Part shown: piece by piece, positions 8,094 to 17,950 of the stretch
Layout: each line of letters starts with the position of its first letter
Numbering within the stretch: position 1 is the stretch's first letter
Assembly: GCA_047638815.1 (NCBI GenBank)
Contig: JBLIMR010000032.1
Coordinates: 1 to 30,416, forward strand
Origin: JAJRRH01 sp047638815
GTDB taxonomy: Bacteria; Bacteroidota; Bacteroidia; Flavobacteriales_D; JABDKJ01
Direction of reading: 5' to 3'
DNA length: 30,416 nt
Notes under the pieces: generated by a model
Databases searched by the model: none
Told to the model about the DNA's origin: nothing
What the model saw: the letters and a program-made list of their open reading frames with translations, nothing else
Made by a program: the position numbers and the translations under genes

Positions 8094-9248
8094 TTATCCT
8101 CTTATATTTTCACCGAAAACTTTATAATTTTCTTTAGCAGAAAAATTCTTTGACCAAAACTCTCGAATCTCATCCTTACTAAATGAAGCTTTTCGACCCA
8201 CCAAATTCTCAATTTCTAGTGCCAATAATTCATCCGTGAAATCTGCAGCAAGCAATGTCCCTGTTTGATTGGTCACTATTTCCCTTACACCGCCAACGTC
8301 TGTCGCCAATATAGGAATACCAAAACTTATTGCTTCCATCATAGAAACAGGCAGCCCCTCTGTTGTACTAACATTAATAAAGCAATCTACTGTATTATTT
8401 TTATAGTGGTTCATTACCTCATCATGTGAAATTGAACCTAGAAATTCATGTGTGACATTAGGTGGTAAGTTTTCAGCTAGCTTTTTAACAGCAACTATTT
8501 CACCTCCTGTTCCTATGTGAGTCCATTGGATTTTTGCTTTCGTTATTGCCAAGGCTTTCACGATTCGGTCAACTCTTTTTAACGGAATAACATTAGAGCA
8601 AGAAACAAGGTGAAATGATTCGTTGTTAACCAAATTGGATCTGCCATAGTCAGCCGATCCCAAATATGAATGCGTGAATTTTTTTTTGTGATTAGGATAC
8701 AACTCATTGAGATACTCTGCACCCATTCTCGAAACGGTATATACCTTAGTTATATTTCCAAGCACAAATTGTCTCCACGGTCTATAACCCAATTTTGCTC
8801 GTTCTTCATATAAGTCAAAACCATGTGCACGTGAAATGAAACCATCTATTCTTCCCCTGTTTTTCACCAATGAAAGAATTGTAGCCCATTCATCCATCCA
8901 ATAGGAATAATGCACTCCTTCCTTATTTTTTAAAAAATTGAAAAGCATATCACTCTTGACCATGATTTGCTTAAAGTTTTGCCATTGGTAACGGATATCC
9001 ATTAAAAAAGACAACTTCATTTTAGCTTTAAAAAAGTATGACAAAGCACCTCTAGCTGTACCTTCAATTTCAGATAGGTTTATGACATTTACATTTTTCG
9101 GTAATTTTCGTTCATCTCCACCAAAATTTAATGGAATGATATCAATATTTCTAAAGGTACTTGCTAGAATATTTATTTCTGCCTCCAAAAAAGCTTCCCC
9201 ATTACCGAATGGAAATTGCATTGTATATAGAAATAACCTATCAGCCAT
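8094..9248 (-). CDS. GT4-type glycosyltransferase
   Basis: 384 residues with the GT-B retaining (GT4) layout. The N-terminal acceptor half includes SRAHGFDLYEER (139-150). The C-terminal nucleotide-sugar half carries CSNVIPLKRVDRI (217-229), with the phosphate-contacting Lys/Arg pair, and the E-x7-E motif from Glu297 to Glu305 (EGLPVSMME), followed by SFGIPILATDVGG. The opening LFLYTMQFPFGNGEAFLEAE resembles exopolysaccharide transferases of the WcaL/AmsK sort. The ATG overlaps the last 8 bases of the asparagine synthetase-like gene, so the two are translationally coupled. The cytoplasmic enzyme probably adds one sugar of the repeat unit; donor and linkage cannot be read from the sequence. 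Confidence 0.85.
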   Translation of the reverse strand: MADRLFLYTMQFPFGNGEAFLEAEINILASTFRNIDIIPLNFGGDERKLPKNVNVINLSEIEGTARGALSYFFKAKMKLSFLMDIRYQWQNFKQIMVKSDMLFNFLKNKEGVHYSYWMDEWATILSLVKNRGRIDGFISRAHGFDLYEERAKLGYRPWRQFVLGNITKVYTVSRMGAEYLNELYPNHKKKFTHSYLGSADYGRSNLVNNESFHLVSCSNVIPLKRVDRIVKALAITKAKIQWTHIGTGGEIVAVKKLAENLPPNVTHEFLGSISHDEVMNHYKNNTVDCFINVSTTEGLPVSMMEAISFGIPILATDVGGVREIVTNQTGTLLAADFTDELLALEIENLVGRKASFSKDEIREFWSKNFSAKENYKVFGENIRG

Positions 9249-11154
9249 TAGTAATTATATGAGCATTAAGATACTTCCAAACTTCAGCGGCCTTCGTCAA
9301 ATCCCAAGAGTCATCTTTATAGTTTTGATCTATTTGGTTTGATAGAACATTTCCATCCCATAAACTGGACTGCATAAACGATTGGTCATGAGAAATATCC
9401 TGTACCAATTCTTTGATGTGGTCTTGAAACCAATTATTAGTAGGTGCGCCAAGTCCAACCTTGAAGGTTCTAATTCGATTGGCCTCAGGCATTATGCCTT
9501 TCATTGAGTCTCGCACAATTCTTTTTGTAAATCCACCCCCAATCTTACTCAAGAAGGGTAAAGAGAATGCATACTCCACCAATCGGTGATCCATGAAAGG
9601 CATTCTAATTTCCACATGATTAAGCATAGATGCTTTGTCGAAATTTCTGAGAAGAGTCGGCAGTGTAGCTTGAAAAAACTCTCTGTACACACTACCTTGG
9701 AACGGATCCATGTCTGAGAAATCATAAGGCTTATCCGACAATTCAGGTAAATTATGAATTATCCCAGTATCAATCATAACCTCATTCGATCTGAAAATAT
9801 TTTTGATCTTAGTTGCGATTTTATTTCTTTGGATAAAAGCAGATTTTATATCCGTATCAAATCGTTCTCTCTTTGCCGACCTTTGATCCTCCCCATAAAG
9901 TCCTATAAGTACTTCCTTTAAGGCATGGCTTTGGTCAGGATGACCATTCCATTTATAATGTTCGAAACCATCATATATCATTTTACCATAGCCGTATAGC
10001 ATTTCATCCACTCCATGTCCATCAAGAGAAACTGTGATGTTAGCATCGTGCATGCCTTTATACACATTTGTTAAAGCTAAAAGTGGCGTTGAACTGATAC
10101 TATCAAATGCTTTTGTGGTTCGAAGAATATCCTCCGTTAGATTACTATAATTTGGCTCTAGATAATTGGCTTCGCCACCAGTAAATTCGATCGCTTTCTC
10201 AGCAAATCTTCTTTCATCTTTGTCCGTCCCAGGAAAAACGGCAATGAAAGCCTTTTGCCAATCATTAGGGATACGTTGATGGCTATTACCATTTTTCATA
10301 AGATCATAGACCATACTATAAACGGCCGTTGAATCCACCCCACCGCTGAGTGCTGTTGCCAATGGCACATCAGATCTCATTCTTATTTTTACACTTTCTC
10401 TAAAAATATCTTGAAACTCCTGAACTTGTTCCTCATAACTATCTGGCACCTCATGCACATGATCATGGATACTGTACCATCTTTTTTGCTTTACTGCTTC
10501 CCCAGCTCTCAACTGGATATAGTGACCTGGTAATAGCTGGTAGATGTCTTTAAAAAGAGAATGACCTGACCCAACAAGTTGATAGGTATTGTCTATTCCA
10601 ATTTTAAAATTTTTCGGGTTTATTTCTTTCTTGTAACCACTAAGTTTATCGAAGGCATTCGTTTCTGAGGCAAAAGCGAATTGCTCATTCGGTCGATCCA
10701 AATAATACAAGGGTTTTATTCCATATCGATCTCTACAGAGTGTCAACGTTTTTTCTTCTTGATCCCAAAGTGCAAGAGCCCACATACCGTTGAAACGATG
10801 GAATGCTTCCAACCCCCATTGGTTATAAGCAGCGATAACTACTTCAGTGTCTGTATCTGAATTGAACTTGTGGCCAAGCTCGATCAACTCTTCTCTTAAT
10901 TCTAAGAAATTAAATACCTCACCATTGAAAGTAATCCAATAACGTTCGTTACCTGTGGTCATGGGCTGTAATCCATCATCACTCAGATCGAGTATGGATA
11001 ATCTTCTTTGGGCTAAGCCTAAGTTATCTTCTTCAAAGATTCTTTGACCTTCTCCATCGGGTCCTCGATGGATCATTGTATCGTTGAATTCTTTTAGCTC
11101 TTCCTTGTTAAGCGCTCCACCTTTCCATCGCCATATGCCTGAAATTCCGCACAT
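9241..11154 (-). CDS. asnB: asparagine synthetase (glutamine-hydrolysing) family amidotransferase
   Basis: A 637-residue class II amidotransferase. The N-terminal Ntn glutaminase starts MCGISGIW, so Cys2 becomes the nucleophile. RGPDGEG (30-36), LAQRRLSI (48-55, substrate Arg), FNGEV (77-81) and TDTEV (101-105) are all intact. The C-terminal synthetase has the pyrophosphate loop SGGVDST at 270-276. By sequence it could make asparagine. Located in the middle of a glycan operon, however, it may instead amidate a uronic acid or similar sugar carboxylate, as proposed for WbpS-type proteins of O-antigen clusters. The neighbours favour the second reading, but the sequence alone does not decide. It starts 2 nt after the flippase stop and overlaps the next glycosyltransferase by 8 nt. 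Confidence 0.9.
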   Translation of the reverse strand: MCGISGIWRWKGGALNKEELKEFNDTMIHRGPDGEGQRIFEEDNLGLAQRRLSILDLSDDGLQPMTTGNERYWITFNGEVFNFLELREELIELGHKFNSDTDTEVVIAAYNQWGLEAFHRFNGMWALALWDQEEKTLTLCRDRYGIKPLYYLDRPNEQFAFASETNAFDKLSGYKKEINPKNFKIGIDNTYQLVGSGHSLFKDIYQLLPGHYIQLRAGEAVKQKRWYSIHDHVHEVPDSYEEQVQEFQDIFRESVKIRMRSDVPLATALSGGVDSTAVYSMVYDLMKNGNSHQRIPNDWQKAFIAVFPGTDKDERRFAEKAIEFTGGEANYLEPNYSNLTEDILRTTKAFDSISSTPLLALTNVYKGMHDANITVSLDGHGVDEMLYGYGKMIYDGFEHYKWNGHPDQSHALKEVLIGLYGEDQRSAKRERFDTDIKSAFIQRNKIATKIKNIFRSNEVMIDTGIIHNLPELSDKPYDFSDMDPFQGSVYREFFQATLPTLLRNFDKASMLNHVEIRMPFMDHRLVEYAFSLPFLSKIGGGFTKRIVRDSMKGIMPEANRIRTFKVGLGAPTNNWFQDHIKELVQDISHDQSFMQSSLWDGNVLSNQIDQNYKDDSWDLTKAAEVWKYLNAHIITNG

Positions 11155-11156
11155 AA

Positions 11157-12926
11157 TTATTGATTCTCAGATTTTACGTATTTTGCCAATTCCTGATAAG
11201 TCCCTGTATTTGAAATCTCACCATTTTTAAGCTCAATAATTCGATCACAATATTTCAATGTACTATAACGATGTGCAATAATCAACATTGTTAAGTTCTC
11301 CTCTACCAATCTGTTTATCGCCTCTGTAATTTCATTTTCTGTTTGCTGATCAAGAGCCGAAGTAGCTTCATCGAATAACAAAACACTGGCTCCAGAGTAT
11401 AATGCTCTTGCAATCCCCACACGTTGTTTTTGACCGCCTGATAATAAAGCTCCTCGTTCACCTACCTGAGTATTGGCATGAAGAGGTAATCTATCCACCA
11501 ACTCTTTCAAACTTGCTTTTTCTATGACCTCATTCAATTTCTTTTCATCGACATTTGGGTAACCCATTGCAATGTTTTCAGCGATAGTACCATCCAACAG
11601 AAAAACTTCCTGTTGCACGTAGCCAATGTAGTTTCTCCATGCATATAAATGCTCCTCGTCCAATGGTACGTTGTCAATTTTAAGCCCTCCGTCTTCTACC
11701 GGTAAAAATCCGAGCAAAATATTTATAAGGGTGGTCTTTCCAGATCCAGAACGACCAATAATACCAATACTCTCTCCTTTTTTAACCGTGAAATTGATAT
11801 CTTTCAAAACCTTCTCTTCAGATCCTGGGTATGTAAATGAAAGGTTGTTAAAGGCAATATCTTTTTTGAAATCAAGTGGCTTTTTAATTACTTTTTCTTC
11901 CTTAAGATCCTTGACATATTCCATAACATCAAGAGAATATTCATATGTTTTGAGATTCATAAGAGCCACCATCATTCTATTGATGGAAGGTGAGATTCGA
12001 AAAACTGCAATGGCTAGAAAACCAAGTAAGATGACCAGTTCCTCACGACCTAAATCGAAGAATCCATAGAGTACTACCGTCAGAATGGACATGATCATGG
12101 CGCTCTCAATCACCTTAGTAGGCATAAGGTTAAAAACATATTGTTTTGCCCTCAAGTTGGACATGTCACGAGTGTTTTCTTTGTAAGATTTAAAAAAGTA
12201 ATCTTGAGTGTTATTGACATTTACATCGACATATCCGAAAATGGATTGAAATAATGTCTTTCCAGTTTCAGCACTCAACACATGTGCCTCTTCTGCCATA
12301 TTCGCTATTTTATTTTTTACAGAATTGTAGAAAAAGACAAATACTGGCATGACCATCAGCGCCAATATTCCTATTACAGCGGGATAGAACCAAAGCAAAA
12401 TGCATACGATAACAATAAGTATAAATATCTCTGTGAGAAAGCTCAATAATGGAAGTACTAAACCTTGTGCAAAAACAAATGACACTTGATTGACATCTCT
12501 TACGATGTGATTCGAGTTTGCTGATTTAAAATAAATAAAACCTTTTTGATAAAAATATTTTTGCAACTGTGAAGAGAAATGTTGATAGAGACGAAATGCA
12601 TATTTCGATTGATAAAATGATATCCCCAGACTGGCAATATTTTTTAAAACAACAAAGACGAAAACCATTATGCATAGAAACATAACAAATTTATTTTCAC
12701 TGGAGATTCCAGAAAACTCATAGATCATTTTTAGCTTACCACTTTCAAAGGCATCTTCTTGAAGGATTACTAAAAAGATAGGTATCAGAACACCTACTCC
12801 TGCCAACTCCAAAATAGAGTTCACTAACAACATACCCATAGCAGCAAACCCTTCCTTTTGAAATCGTTTGGGCAACAAAGATTTGAGTCTTGAAAAAATG
12901 GAAATAATTAGAAGCTTTTTCTTCAA
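11157..12926 (-). CDS. ABC transporter, fused permease-ATPase (MsbA/PglK-like lipid-linked glycan flippase)
   Basis: A 589-residue half-transporter, which would dimerise. The membrane domain (about 25-325) has hydrophobic segments near 28-55, 80-100, 155-200 and 275-312. The ATPase domain (about 355-585) carries Walker A GRSGSGKT (391-398), the Q-loop YVQQE, signature LSGGQ (495-499), Walker B LLFDE (516-520) and His552. No peptidase domain is present. Given the surrounding transferases it most likely flips a polyprenyl-linked oligosaccharide, as PglK does. Toxin, peptide or lipid A export cannot be excluded. The start is a TTG at 12926; the next in-frame ATG is at residue 30 and would cut into the conserved LLPKRF region, so the TTG is preferred. 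A 78-base gap with no clear signal separates it from the gene upstream. Confidence 0.85.
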   Translation of the reverse strand: MKKKLLIISIFSRLKSLLPKRFQKEGFAAMGMLLVNSILELAGVGVLIPIFLVILQEDAFESGKLKMIYEFSGISSENKFVMFLCIMVFVFVVLKNIASLGISFYQSKYAFRLYQHFSSQLQKYFYQKGFIYFKSANSNHIVRDVNQVSFVFAQGLVLPLLSFLTEIFILIVIVCILLWFYPAVIGILALMVMPVFVFFYNSVKNKIANMAEEAHVLSAETGKTLFQSIFGYVDVNVNNTQDYFFKSYKENTRDMSNLRAKQYVFNLMPTKVIESAMIMSILTVVLYGFFDLGREELVILLGFLAIAVFRISPSINRMMVALMNLKTYEYSLDVMEYVKDLKEEKVIKKPLDFKKDIAFNNLSFTYPGSEEKVLKDINFTVKKGESIGIIGRSGSGKTTLINILLGFLPVEDGGLKIDNVPLDEEHLYAWRNYIGYVQQEVFLLDGTIAENIAMGYPNVDEKKLNEVIEKASLKELVDRLPLHANTQVGERGALLSGGQKQRVGIARALYSGASVLLFDEATSALDQQTENEITEAINRLVEENLTMLIIAHRYSTLKYCDRIIELKNGEISNTGTYQELAKYVKSENQ

Positions 12927-13004
12927 AACAGGTGATTTTAACCAAAATTAACGGTACAAAGGTAGCCTTTGATGAGTCCATATCTCAATGAATTAAACCA
13001 TCTT

Positions 13005-14234
13005 TTAAACAATCTTTTCCAATCCGAAACCCTGATTAATTTTATCGATAACTCTACTTACTTTGGCGGATAAATCTGTGTGATTGAGGGCGAGAGATCT
13101 AATCTTGTCAGAATGCTTTTCATCCTTCAGTAAATTTTCTGCGAAAGACACGATTTCATCAAAATTTAAAGGAGTCTCATCCGCTGGAGCGGTGAAAATA
13201 TATGGTTTGTACTCTGGGCAACCTTTAAGCTCCATATCATCATAGGCTAATGCAACAGGAATGCCACGACTCAAAGAATCATTGACTTTCATTACGGACC
13301 CCTCTTTCATATCAATTCTATGAAGACCCATGGAACCTAAACTTAGATGAATTTTGTCAAAAAAATCATTCAAACCTTCGCTGTTCAATTCCCCCAAAAT
13401 CTCGATACTTTTCAGCTTATCCAGGTCCTTCCTTAGATTCACTTCCTTAGCAAAAATCTTTCCTACACAAAAAAGCTTTATCTCAACATCACCTTTATAA
13501 TTCAGCAATCCATTAATTATTCTGTCTACGCCTAAATAAGGAGCTGCTGTATTGGCTCCGCTTATAAGCGCCACATTGAGTTGACCATTTTCATATGGAA
13601 CAAATTTTCTGTGCTTCACGCTTGCAACTTGTATCCCATTAGGACTTGTGTCACAGTTATAGTTACCTTTTGCCCTTTTCCTTTCATAGGCCGCAATATC
13701 ATCCGTCACCGCCAAACCCATTTTGGCCAATGGCAATATTTTACTTGCCCATTTTTTTTCATTGGCATACATCAATTTCTTGTTCTGATACCAAGTAAGA
13801 AATTTTGATGGGTTTAATCCAAATTTACTACTTCGGTTAAGTAACTCTAGCTCATTTAACTCTTTTGAATTATGCTCAAATACGATCTTATCCCCATACT
13901 TTTGCATCCCTTTAAATAGTGTCTCATTCGCACCGGGATATCTAAAGTAGATCACATCATAGTCTTTTTCCACTGAGGAAATAAATTCAAATACTGTTTC
14001 AATGCTAACTTTATGTTGATGATAGGATTTGAAATATTTTACTGAAACCTTAGGAACAGGAATTAGCTCCACAAACTCATTTAATGTCTCGGGGTTCTCC
14101 ACTTCATTTGTGAAAAATCTACCATGTGTATTCACTCCCAATTTATTGAATTGATCAATAATCTGGATAATTTTATCCTTTACAGAAGAATTTCTCTTCC
14201 CTGCACCGATATAGATGTAAAGCAATTTGATCAT
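13005..14234 (-). CDS. GT-B fold glycosyltransferase (GT4-like)
   Basis: 409 residues from ATG 14234; the frame opens at a GTG 12 bases earlier, but MIKLLYIYIG is a typical transferase start. The N-terminal half has DVIYFRYPG and VFEHNSKE (about 118-125), a position where GT4 enzymes often have an acceptor-side His. SPNGI (197-201) is the interdomain linker found in this family. The C-terminal half has ISGANTAAPYLGVDRIINGL and EGSVMKVNDSLSRGIPVAL (from 311). The E-x7-E motif is degenerate: the second position is Asp (EGSVMKVND), so activity may differ from its neighbours. It lies between the GT2 gene (81 bases upstream) and the flippase gene. Substrate unknown. Confidence 0.75.
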   Translation of the reverse strand: MIKLLYIYIGAGKRNSSVKDKIIQIIDQFNKLGVNTHGRFFTNEVENPETLNEFVELIPVPKVSVKYFKSYHQHKVSIETVFEFISSVEKDYDVIYFRYPGANETLFKGMQKYGDKIVFEHNSKELNELELLNRSSKFGLNPSKFLTWYQNKKLMYANEKKWASKILPLAKMGLAVTDDIAAYERKRAKGNYNCDTSPNGIQVASVKHRKFVPYENGQLNVALISGANTAAPYLGVDRIINGLLNYKGDVEIKLFCVGKIFAKEVNLRKDLDKLKSIEILGELNSEGLNDFFDKIHLSLGSMGLHRIDMKEGSVMKVNDSLSRGIPVALAYDDMELKGCPEYKPYIFTAPADETPLNFDEIVSFAENLLKDEKHSDKIRSLALNHTDLSAKVSRVIDKINQGFGLEKIV

Positions 14235-14315
14235 TAAATAAAACACATTCGGTTAAAAAAATGTGATGCAATTTAGATTAAAAATAACTTCAATCCTAAT
14301 AAGATTAAACAGTTA

Positions 14316-15269
14316 TCAACCTCCGCGATTGGCCGGGACCTTTCTTAAAAATTGTCTGAAATTTTCTGTTGTCTTATATCCCACAACCCTGGACATTGTA
14401 GAAAACCACTTGGGTGTGAACTTGTTATCACTAACAACAACATCTTTTGGCATTATTTTATCATAAAAATAAGCGTAATCCGGAAAGCCATTTATCGCTG
14501 ACAAACGTATTCTTACAAACATTTTCTGAAAGAATTCTTCATCAATTTGATTGTAAATTTCTTTCTTAGAGCTTGACAGGTAGTCAACAATTCTAGCTAT
14601 CAAATGCAAATATCTGTGTTGATTTCCTAAAACATCGCTTGTATTTATACTCCCCTCACGTGCTTGAACAATTGTATCAACTTGCGAGCACCTTGCGATA
14701 TTATCATTTCTTCTTAACATTCGAAACATTAAATCATATTCCTGGCTACTTTTTAAGTCGTCATTCCAACCTCCCACTTCAGTTAAAGCAGATCTATTAA
14801 AAAGATTAGTTGTTGTTTGGCCCAACCTATTATAGATAATCCCTTTCCATGGATCGTATATAGCATCTATTTGTTGCTCAACATTTTTAATAAGATCTTT
14901 TCTTAAGTACGTTCCTACCAAGAATGGTGTATCAGCAGGCATATCTTCTAACACCGCCATCTGATTTGAAATTTTATTCGGCAATAGAATATCGTCTGAA
15001 TCTAGAAACTGAAGCCATTCACCTCTGCTTAAAGTCAATCCTTTATTTCTAGCAGCACATGCATTCTGCTTTGTTTCTTTAGCTAGAATCATTGAAGGAA
15101 ACTCATCTTTTAGCTCTTCGAGAATTTCCCAAGTATTATCCGTTGAGTTATTATCAACCACTATCACTTCCAAACTTGTATAATTCTGGTTAAACGCAGA
15201 ACGTACAGTTTCTGATATAAAATCAGCTGAATTATATGTCGGAATTATTATCGATACTAATTTACTCAT
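14316..15269 (-). CDS. GT2-family glycosyltransferase
   Basis: 317 residues from ATG 15269 (a GTG codon immediately before it is less likely). The N-terminal GT-A nucleotide-sugar fold is clear: VSIIIPTYNSADF at 5-17, VVDNNSTDNT at 37-46, NACAARNKGL at 69-78, and the metal-binding D-x-D loop LQFLDSDD at 86-93. The C-terminal 100 residues are variable, as usual for acceptor recognition. It is an inverting cytoplasmic transferase adding a sugar to the lipid-linked intermediate. Its first 8 bases overlap the end of the preceding GT4 gene, which shows operon coupling. No C-terminal membrane helices are visible, so it is not a polymerising synthase. Confidence 0.9.
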   Translation of the reverse strand: MSKLVSIIIPTYNSADFISETVRSAFNQNYTSLEVIVVDNNSTDNTWEILEELKDEFPSMILAKETKQNACAARNKGLTLSRGEWLQFLDSDDILLPNKISNQMAVLEDMPADTPFLVGTYLRKDLIKNVEQQIDAIYDPWKGIIYNRLGQTTTNLFNRSALTEVGGWNDDLKSSQEYDLMFRMLRRNDNIARCSQVDTIVQAREGSINTSDVLGNQHRYLHLIARIVDYLSSSKKEIYNQIDEEFFQKMFVRIRLSAINGFPDYAYFYDKIMPKDVVVSDNKFTPKWFSTMSRVVGYKTTENFRQFLRKVPANRGG

Positions 15270-16389
15270 CACCTATCGCTTTTATCACCAATCCATCTAA
15301 CACTTCAATACTTTTTTCTTGCGTAAAGTTTTTGGACACATATGCCCTTGAAGCTTTACCCATCATAGCTGCCTTACTTGGGTCGTCCAACATCTCAATG
15401 ATGCAATTCGCCATCGCACTTACATCGCCCTCCTCTACCAAGCAACCTGTTTCTCCCTCTACTATCACATCTTTAATCCCAGCATGTCTTGTTGAGACAA
15501 TTGGCATTCCAGCAGCCGCAGCCTCCATTATAGCCACTGGGGTACCTTCTGAGTCCCCATTTTCGGCAGTTATGGAATGTTGAACATAGCAAAAACTGCT
15601 AGCCATCAAGCTTTTAACTTCCTTATGTTTTAGTTTACCTGGAAAAAAGATCAGTTCGTCTAAATTGGATATGCGAGCGAAGTTAAGAGTTTTATCAAAT
15701 AAAGGGCCGTCACCAACCATAATTAATTTTACCCCTTTATGACGTTTTTCAACCTCCATAAATGCTTCAACTAGCTTCATAGGCCCTTTCTTTTCCACAA
15801 ATCTTCCAACAAACAAAAAAGTCTGATTTTCAACGACTTCACCCCTATTTATGTGAAAAAAATCTGGATTTGGAGAACATGGATTCACATGCACTTTATA
15901 TTTAGGTGCTCCTAAATTTATTAAGGCATCCCTCATGTGATTAGACACCGCCACTATCGATGATGCATAATTAAAGGCTTCCTTATATTTAGTCGAATTT
16001 TGCTTGACAACATCATTTTGATGTGCATCGAAACCGTGAAAATGAACTATTAATGGAAGATCAAGTGCTTTAATAACATCAAGACATCTTGCCGCTGTTG
16101 TGCCGAATTCTGCCAAAACAACCTCTATTTTGTTTATTTTCAATGATCGATACAGCGCTTTTTCTGTATCATTGAGAGTCTTTGGTCCTAATCCAATGTC
16201 CAAGCGTCTTCTTGCTCTATCTTCAAAACCAAATCTGAGAATTTCTCCTTCGCCTTCGAGAACTGTAGGAACAGTACCATTATAATAGAAATATACTTCT
16301 GCATTAATTTTCTCTTTATGATCTTTGATAAAGGTTTCAGAAAAATTATTATCTGACGGGGACAATATGGCCAACTTCACTTTCTTCAT
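15262..16389 (-). CDS. GT4-family glycosyltransferase
   Basis: 375 residues from ATG 16389, with a GTG one codon earlier as an alternative. Canonical GT4 features: HFHGFD (116-121), VAVSNHMRDAL, FVGRFVEKKGPMKLVEAF from about 193 (donor-phosphate loop with Arg and Lys), VGDGP, and E-x7-E in EGTPVAIME (281-289) followed by AAAAGMPIVSTRHAG. The length is standard. The gene ends 8 bases inside the GT2 gene and begins 27 bases after the first gene of the operon. The enzyme is probably retaining and cytosolic; its sugar is not predictable from sequence. Confidence 0.9.
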   Translation of the reverse strand: MKKVKLAILSPSDNNFSETFIKDHKEKINAEVYFYYNGTVPTVLEGEGEILRFGFEDRARRRLDIGLGPKTLNDTEKALYRSLKINKIEVVLAEFGTTAARCLDVIKALDLPLIVHFHGFDAHQNDVVKQNSTKYKEAFNYASSIVAVSNHMRDALINLGAPKYKVHVNPCSPNPDFFHINRGEVVENQTFLFVGRFVEKKGPMKLVEAFMEVEKRHKGVKLIMVGDGPLFDKTLNFARISNLDELIFFPGKLKHKEVKSLMASSFCYVQHSITAENGDSEGTPVAIMEAAAAGMPIVSTRHAGIKDVIVEGETGCLVEEGDVSAMANCIIEMLDDPSKAAMMGKASRAYVSKNFTQEKSIEVLDGLVIKAIGDE

Positions 16390-16416
16390 CACAATCTATC
16401 CAAATGTAAATATAGA

Positions 16417-17685
16417 CTATTCATCAGCCGTTGTCAATGTTTTATCGATAATATTTAGCCGTTTGTCGATACTTTTGACCATTCCAAAATACTCTATTGC
16501 ATGTGCAAATGCCTGTTTTTGATACAATTGGAATTTATTAACCTCAGAGATCATCTTAATCTGTTCCCAGCATTCTATTCCAGTTTCTGCAAAGAGTATT
16601 TCGTTTTCGCCAGCTCCTAAGCCTTGTGAAGCAAATTTTGTAGCAATTACAGGTGTTGACATGGCCATAGCTTCCATAATTTTTGTTCTGAGCCCAGCAC
16701 CACTCCTTATTGGCGCCAATAAGGCACTATTTCTAAACCATGGTGCCAGAGAATCCACAAATCCTTCAAAATGAACACTTTCACTAGTAAATTTCAATTT
16801 ATTTTCATCACTCCACTTTCCTATGATATGTATTGGAAGATTATATTCCTTAGGAAAATCCACCATCCATTCCTGAATAAACCATTGAATGGCATCCAAA
16901 TTGGGCTCATGCTCATCTGATCCAATAAATATCAGACGCTCCAAGGATTCATTATCCTGTGGCTTAATGAACTGACTATCAGCTAATGCAAAAGGACATA
17001 CGTAAATCGGCCGCTCCAATTTATCTTTAAGTAATTCCTTATCCTCAGGGCTAAAAACTTGTACCGCATCAAAGGATTCTAGAAGTTCTAATTCAACCTT
17101 CTCTACACTCCTCTGTAATTCCAGTAAATCCTCAAAATTCTCTTCATCGCCAATCAATGATGTAGCAATTCGCTGAAACTTAACCTCATGATGTACAAAA
17201 AGGGTTTTTGCTCTTCCGGCAACAACCGATGCCAAACCCATGTTAATGGGGAGGTCAAATTGTACCAGGTCAAAATCTTGACTGTCTAAAAGCTCCCGCA
17301 AGCCATTTACCATCCAGCTTGGAGATGGCAGCATTATATTTTCAATATTGTAATGAATTTGCTGATATTTCTGAGATCGTTCCACCAATTCATCTCTCTT
17401 CTCATAACCTATCATCGAATTTAGTTTATTAACTATTCTTCTGCCAATTGAAGGTATAACTGTTATTGATGGAGAGTCTGACCAATAGTGAAATGTAACA
17501 TTAGGCCACTTTCTTTCCAATACCACCCTATCAGCCTCATGTACATTGATAGAACTTAGTAATACACTAAGCTGAACATGATCTCTGATGGCATCAATGA
17601 AATTATATTGCGCCACTCCTGCGCCCGTTTCATATGGGAAAAGTTTATATCCAGGAACTATTAAAACTTTGGGTTTCTCAGTCAT
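16417..17685 (-). CDS. GT4-family glycosyltransferase, first gene of the glycan operon
   Basis: 422 residues from ATG 17685. The frame stays open to 17790, but the extra 35 residues look non-coding and MTEKPKVLIVPGYKLFP is a typical GT-B start. A TAACTTTG box at 17703-17710, 17 bases upstream, also fits the shorter start. Features: the ETGAGVAQYNF substrate loop (19-29), FVHHEV (163-168), LIFIGSDEHEPNLDAIQWF (251-269) and APIRSGAGLRTKIMEAMAM (324-342), the signature found in Glyco_trans_1_4-type sugar transferases. The SGAGLRTKIMEA form of the motif replaces a simple E-x7-E. As the promoter-proximal gene it may add an early sugar, though gene order is only weak evidence. Confidence 0.85.
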   Translation of the reverse strand: MTEKPKVLIVPGYKLFPYETGAGVAQYNFIDAIRDHVQLSVLLSSINVHEADRVVLERKWPNVTFHYWSDSPSITVIPSIGRRIVNKLNSMIGYEKRDELVERSQKYQQIHYNIENIMLPSPSWMVNGLRELLDSQDFDLVQFDLPINMGLASVVAGRAKTLFVHHEVKFQRIATSLIGDEENFEDLLELQRSVEKVELELLESFDAVQVFSPEDKELLKDKLERPIYVCPFALADSQFIKPQDNESLERLIFIGSDEHEPNLDAIQWFIQEWMVDFPKEYNLPIHIIGKWSDENKLKFTSESVHFEGFVDSLAPWFRNSALLAPIRSGAGLRTKIMEAMAMSTPVIATKFASQGLGAGENEILFAETGIECWEQIKMISEVNKFQLYQKQAFAHAIEYFGMVKSIDKRLNIIDKTLTTADE

Positions 17686-17702
17686 TTTATTGAAATGGAT
17701 TC

Positions 17703-17710
17703 CAAAGTTA
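17703..17710 (-). promoter_or_regulatory. candidate -7 element of the glycan operon
   Basis: On the minus strand the sequence reads TAACTTTG, an exact match to the Bacteroidota -7 consensus TAnnTTTG, 17 bases before ATG 17685. The -33 TTG is not present at 19-21 bases, so the match is partial. The spacing to the start is like that of the well-supported promoter at 23092-23121. Confidence 0.35.
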
Positions 17711-17950
17711 GCCAATAGGTTTATGACTTTATTGAATTGTTGAAAGATCGCTTTGCAAATCAAAAAATGTTGATAATTCGTATTTCCCATGCACCATTAG
17801 GCTCACAACTATAATTTCTTTGAAATAAAACACTGTTAGTCTGATAATTGAAACCCATAACAACTATTGCACGTATTAATAATTCAAAAATCATGTAGCG
17901 TTAGATTCAAGTGGATGTGTTGGGGATTTCAGAAATGGTGTGTACCATGA

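Noticed and set aside
11671..12069. Rightward 132-codon frame inside the ABC transporter gene
   Set aside because: It is antisense to the conserved ATPase and membrane domains and has no recognisable domain.
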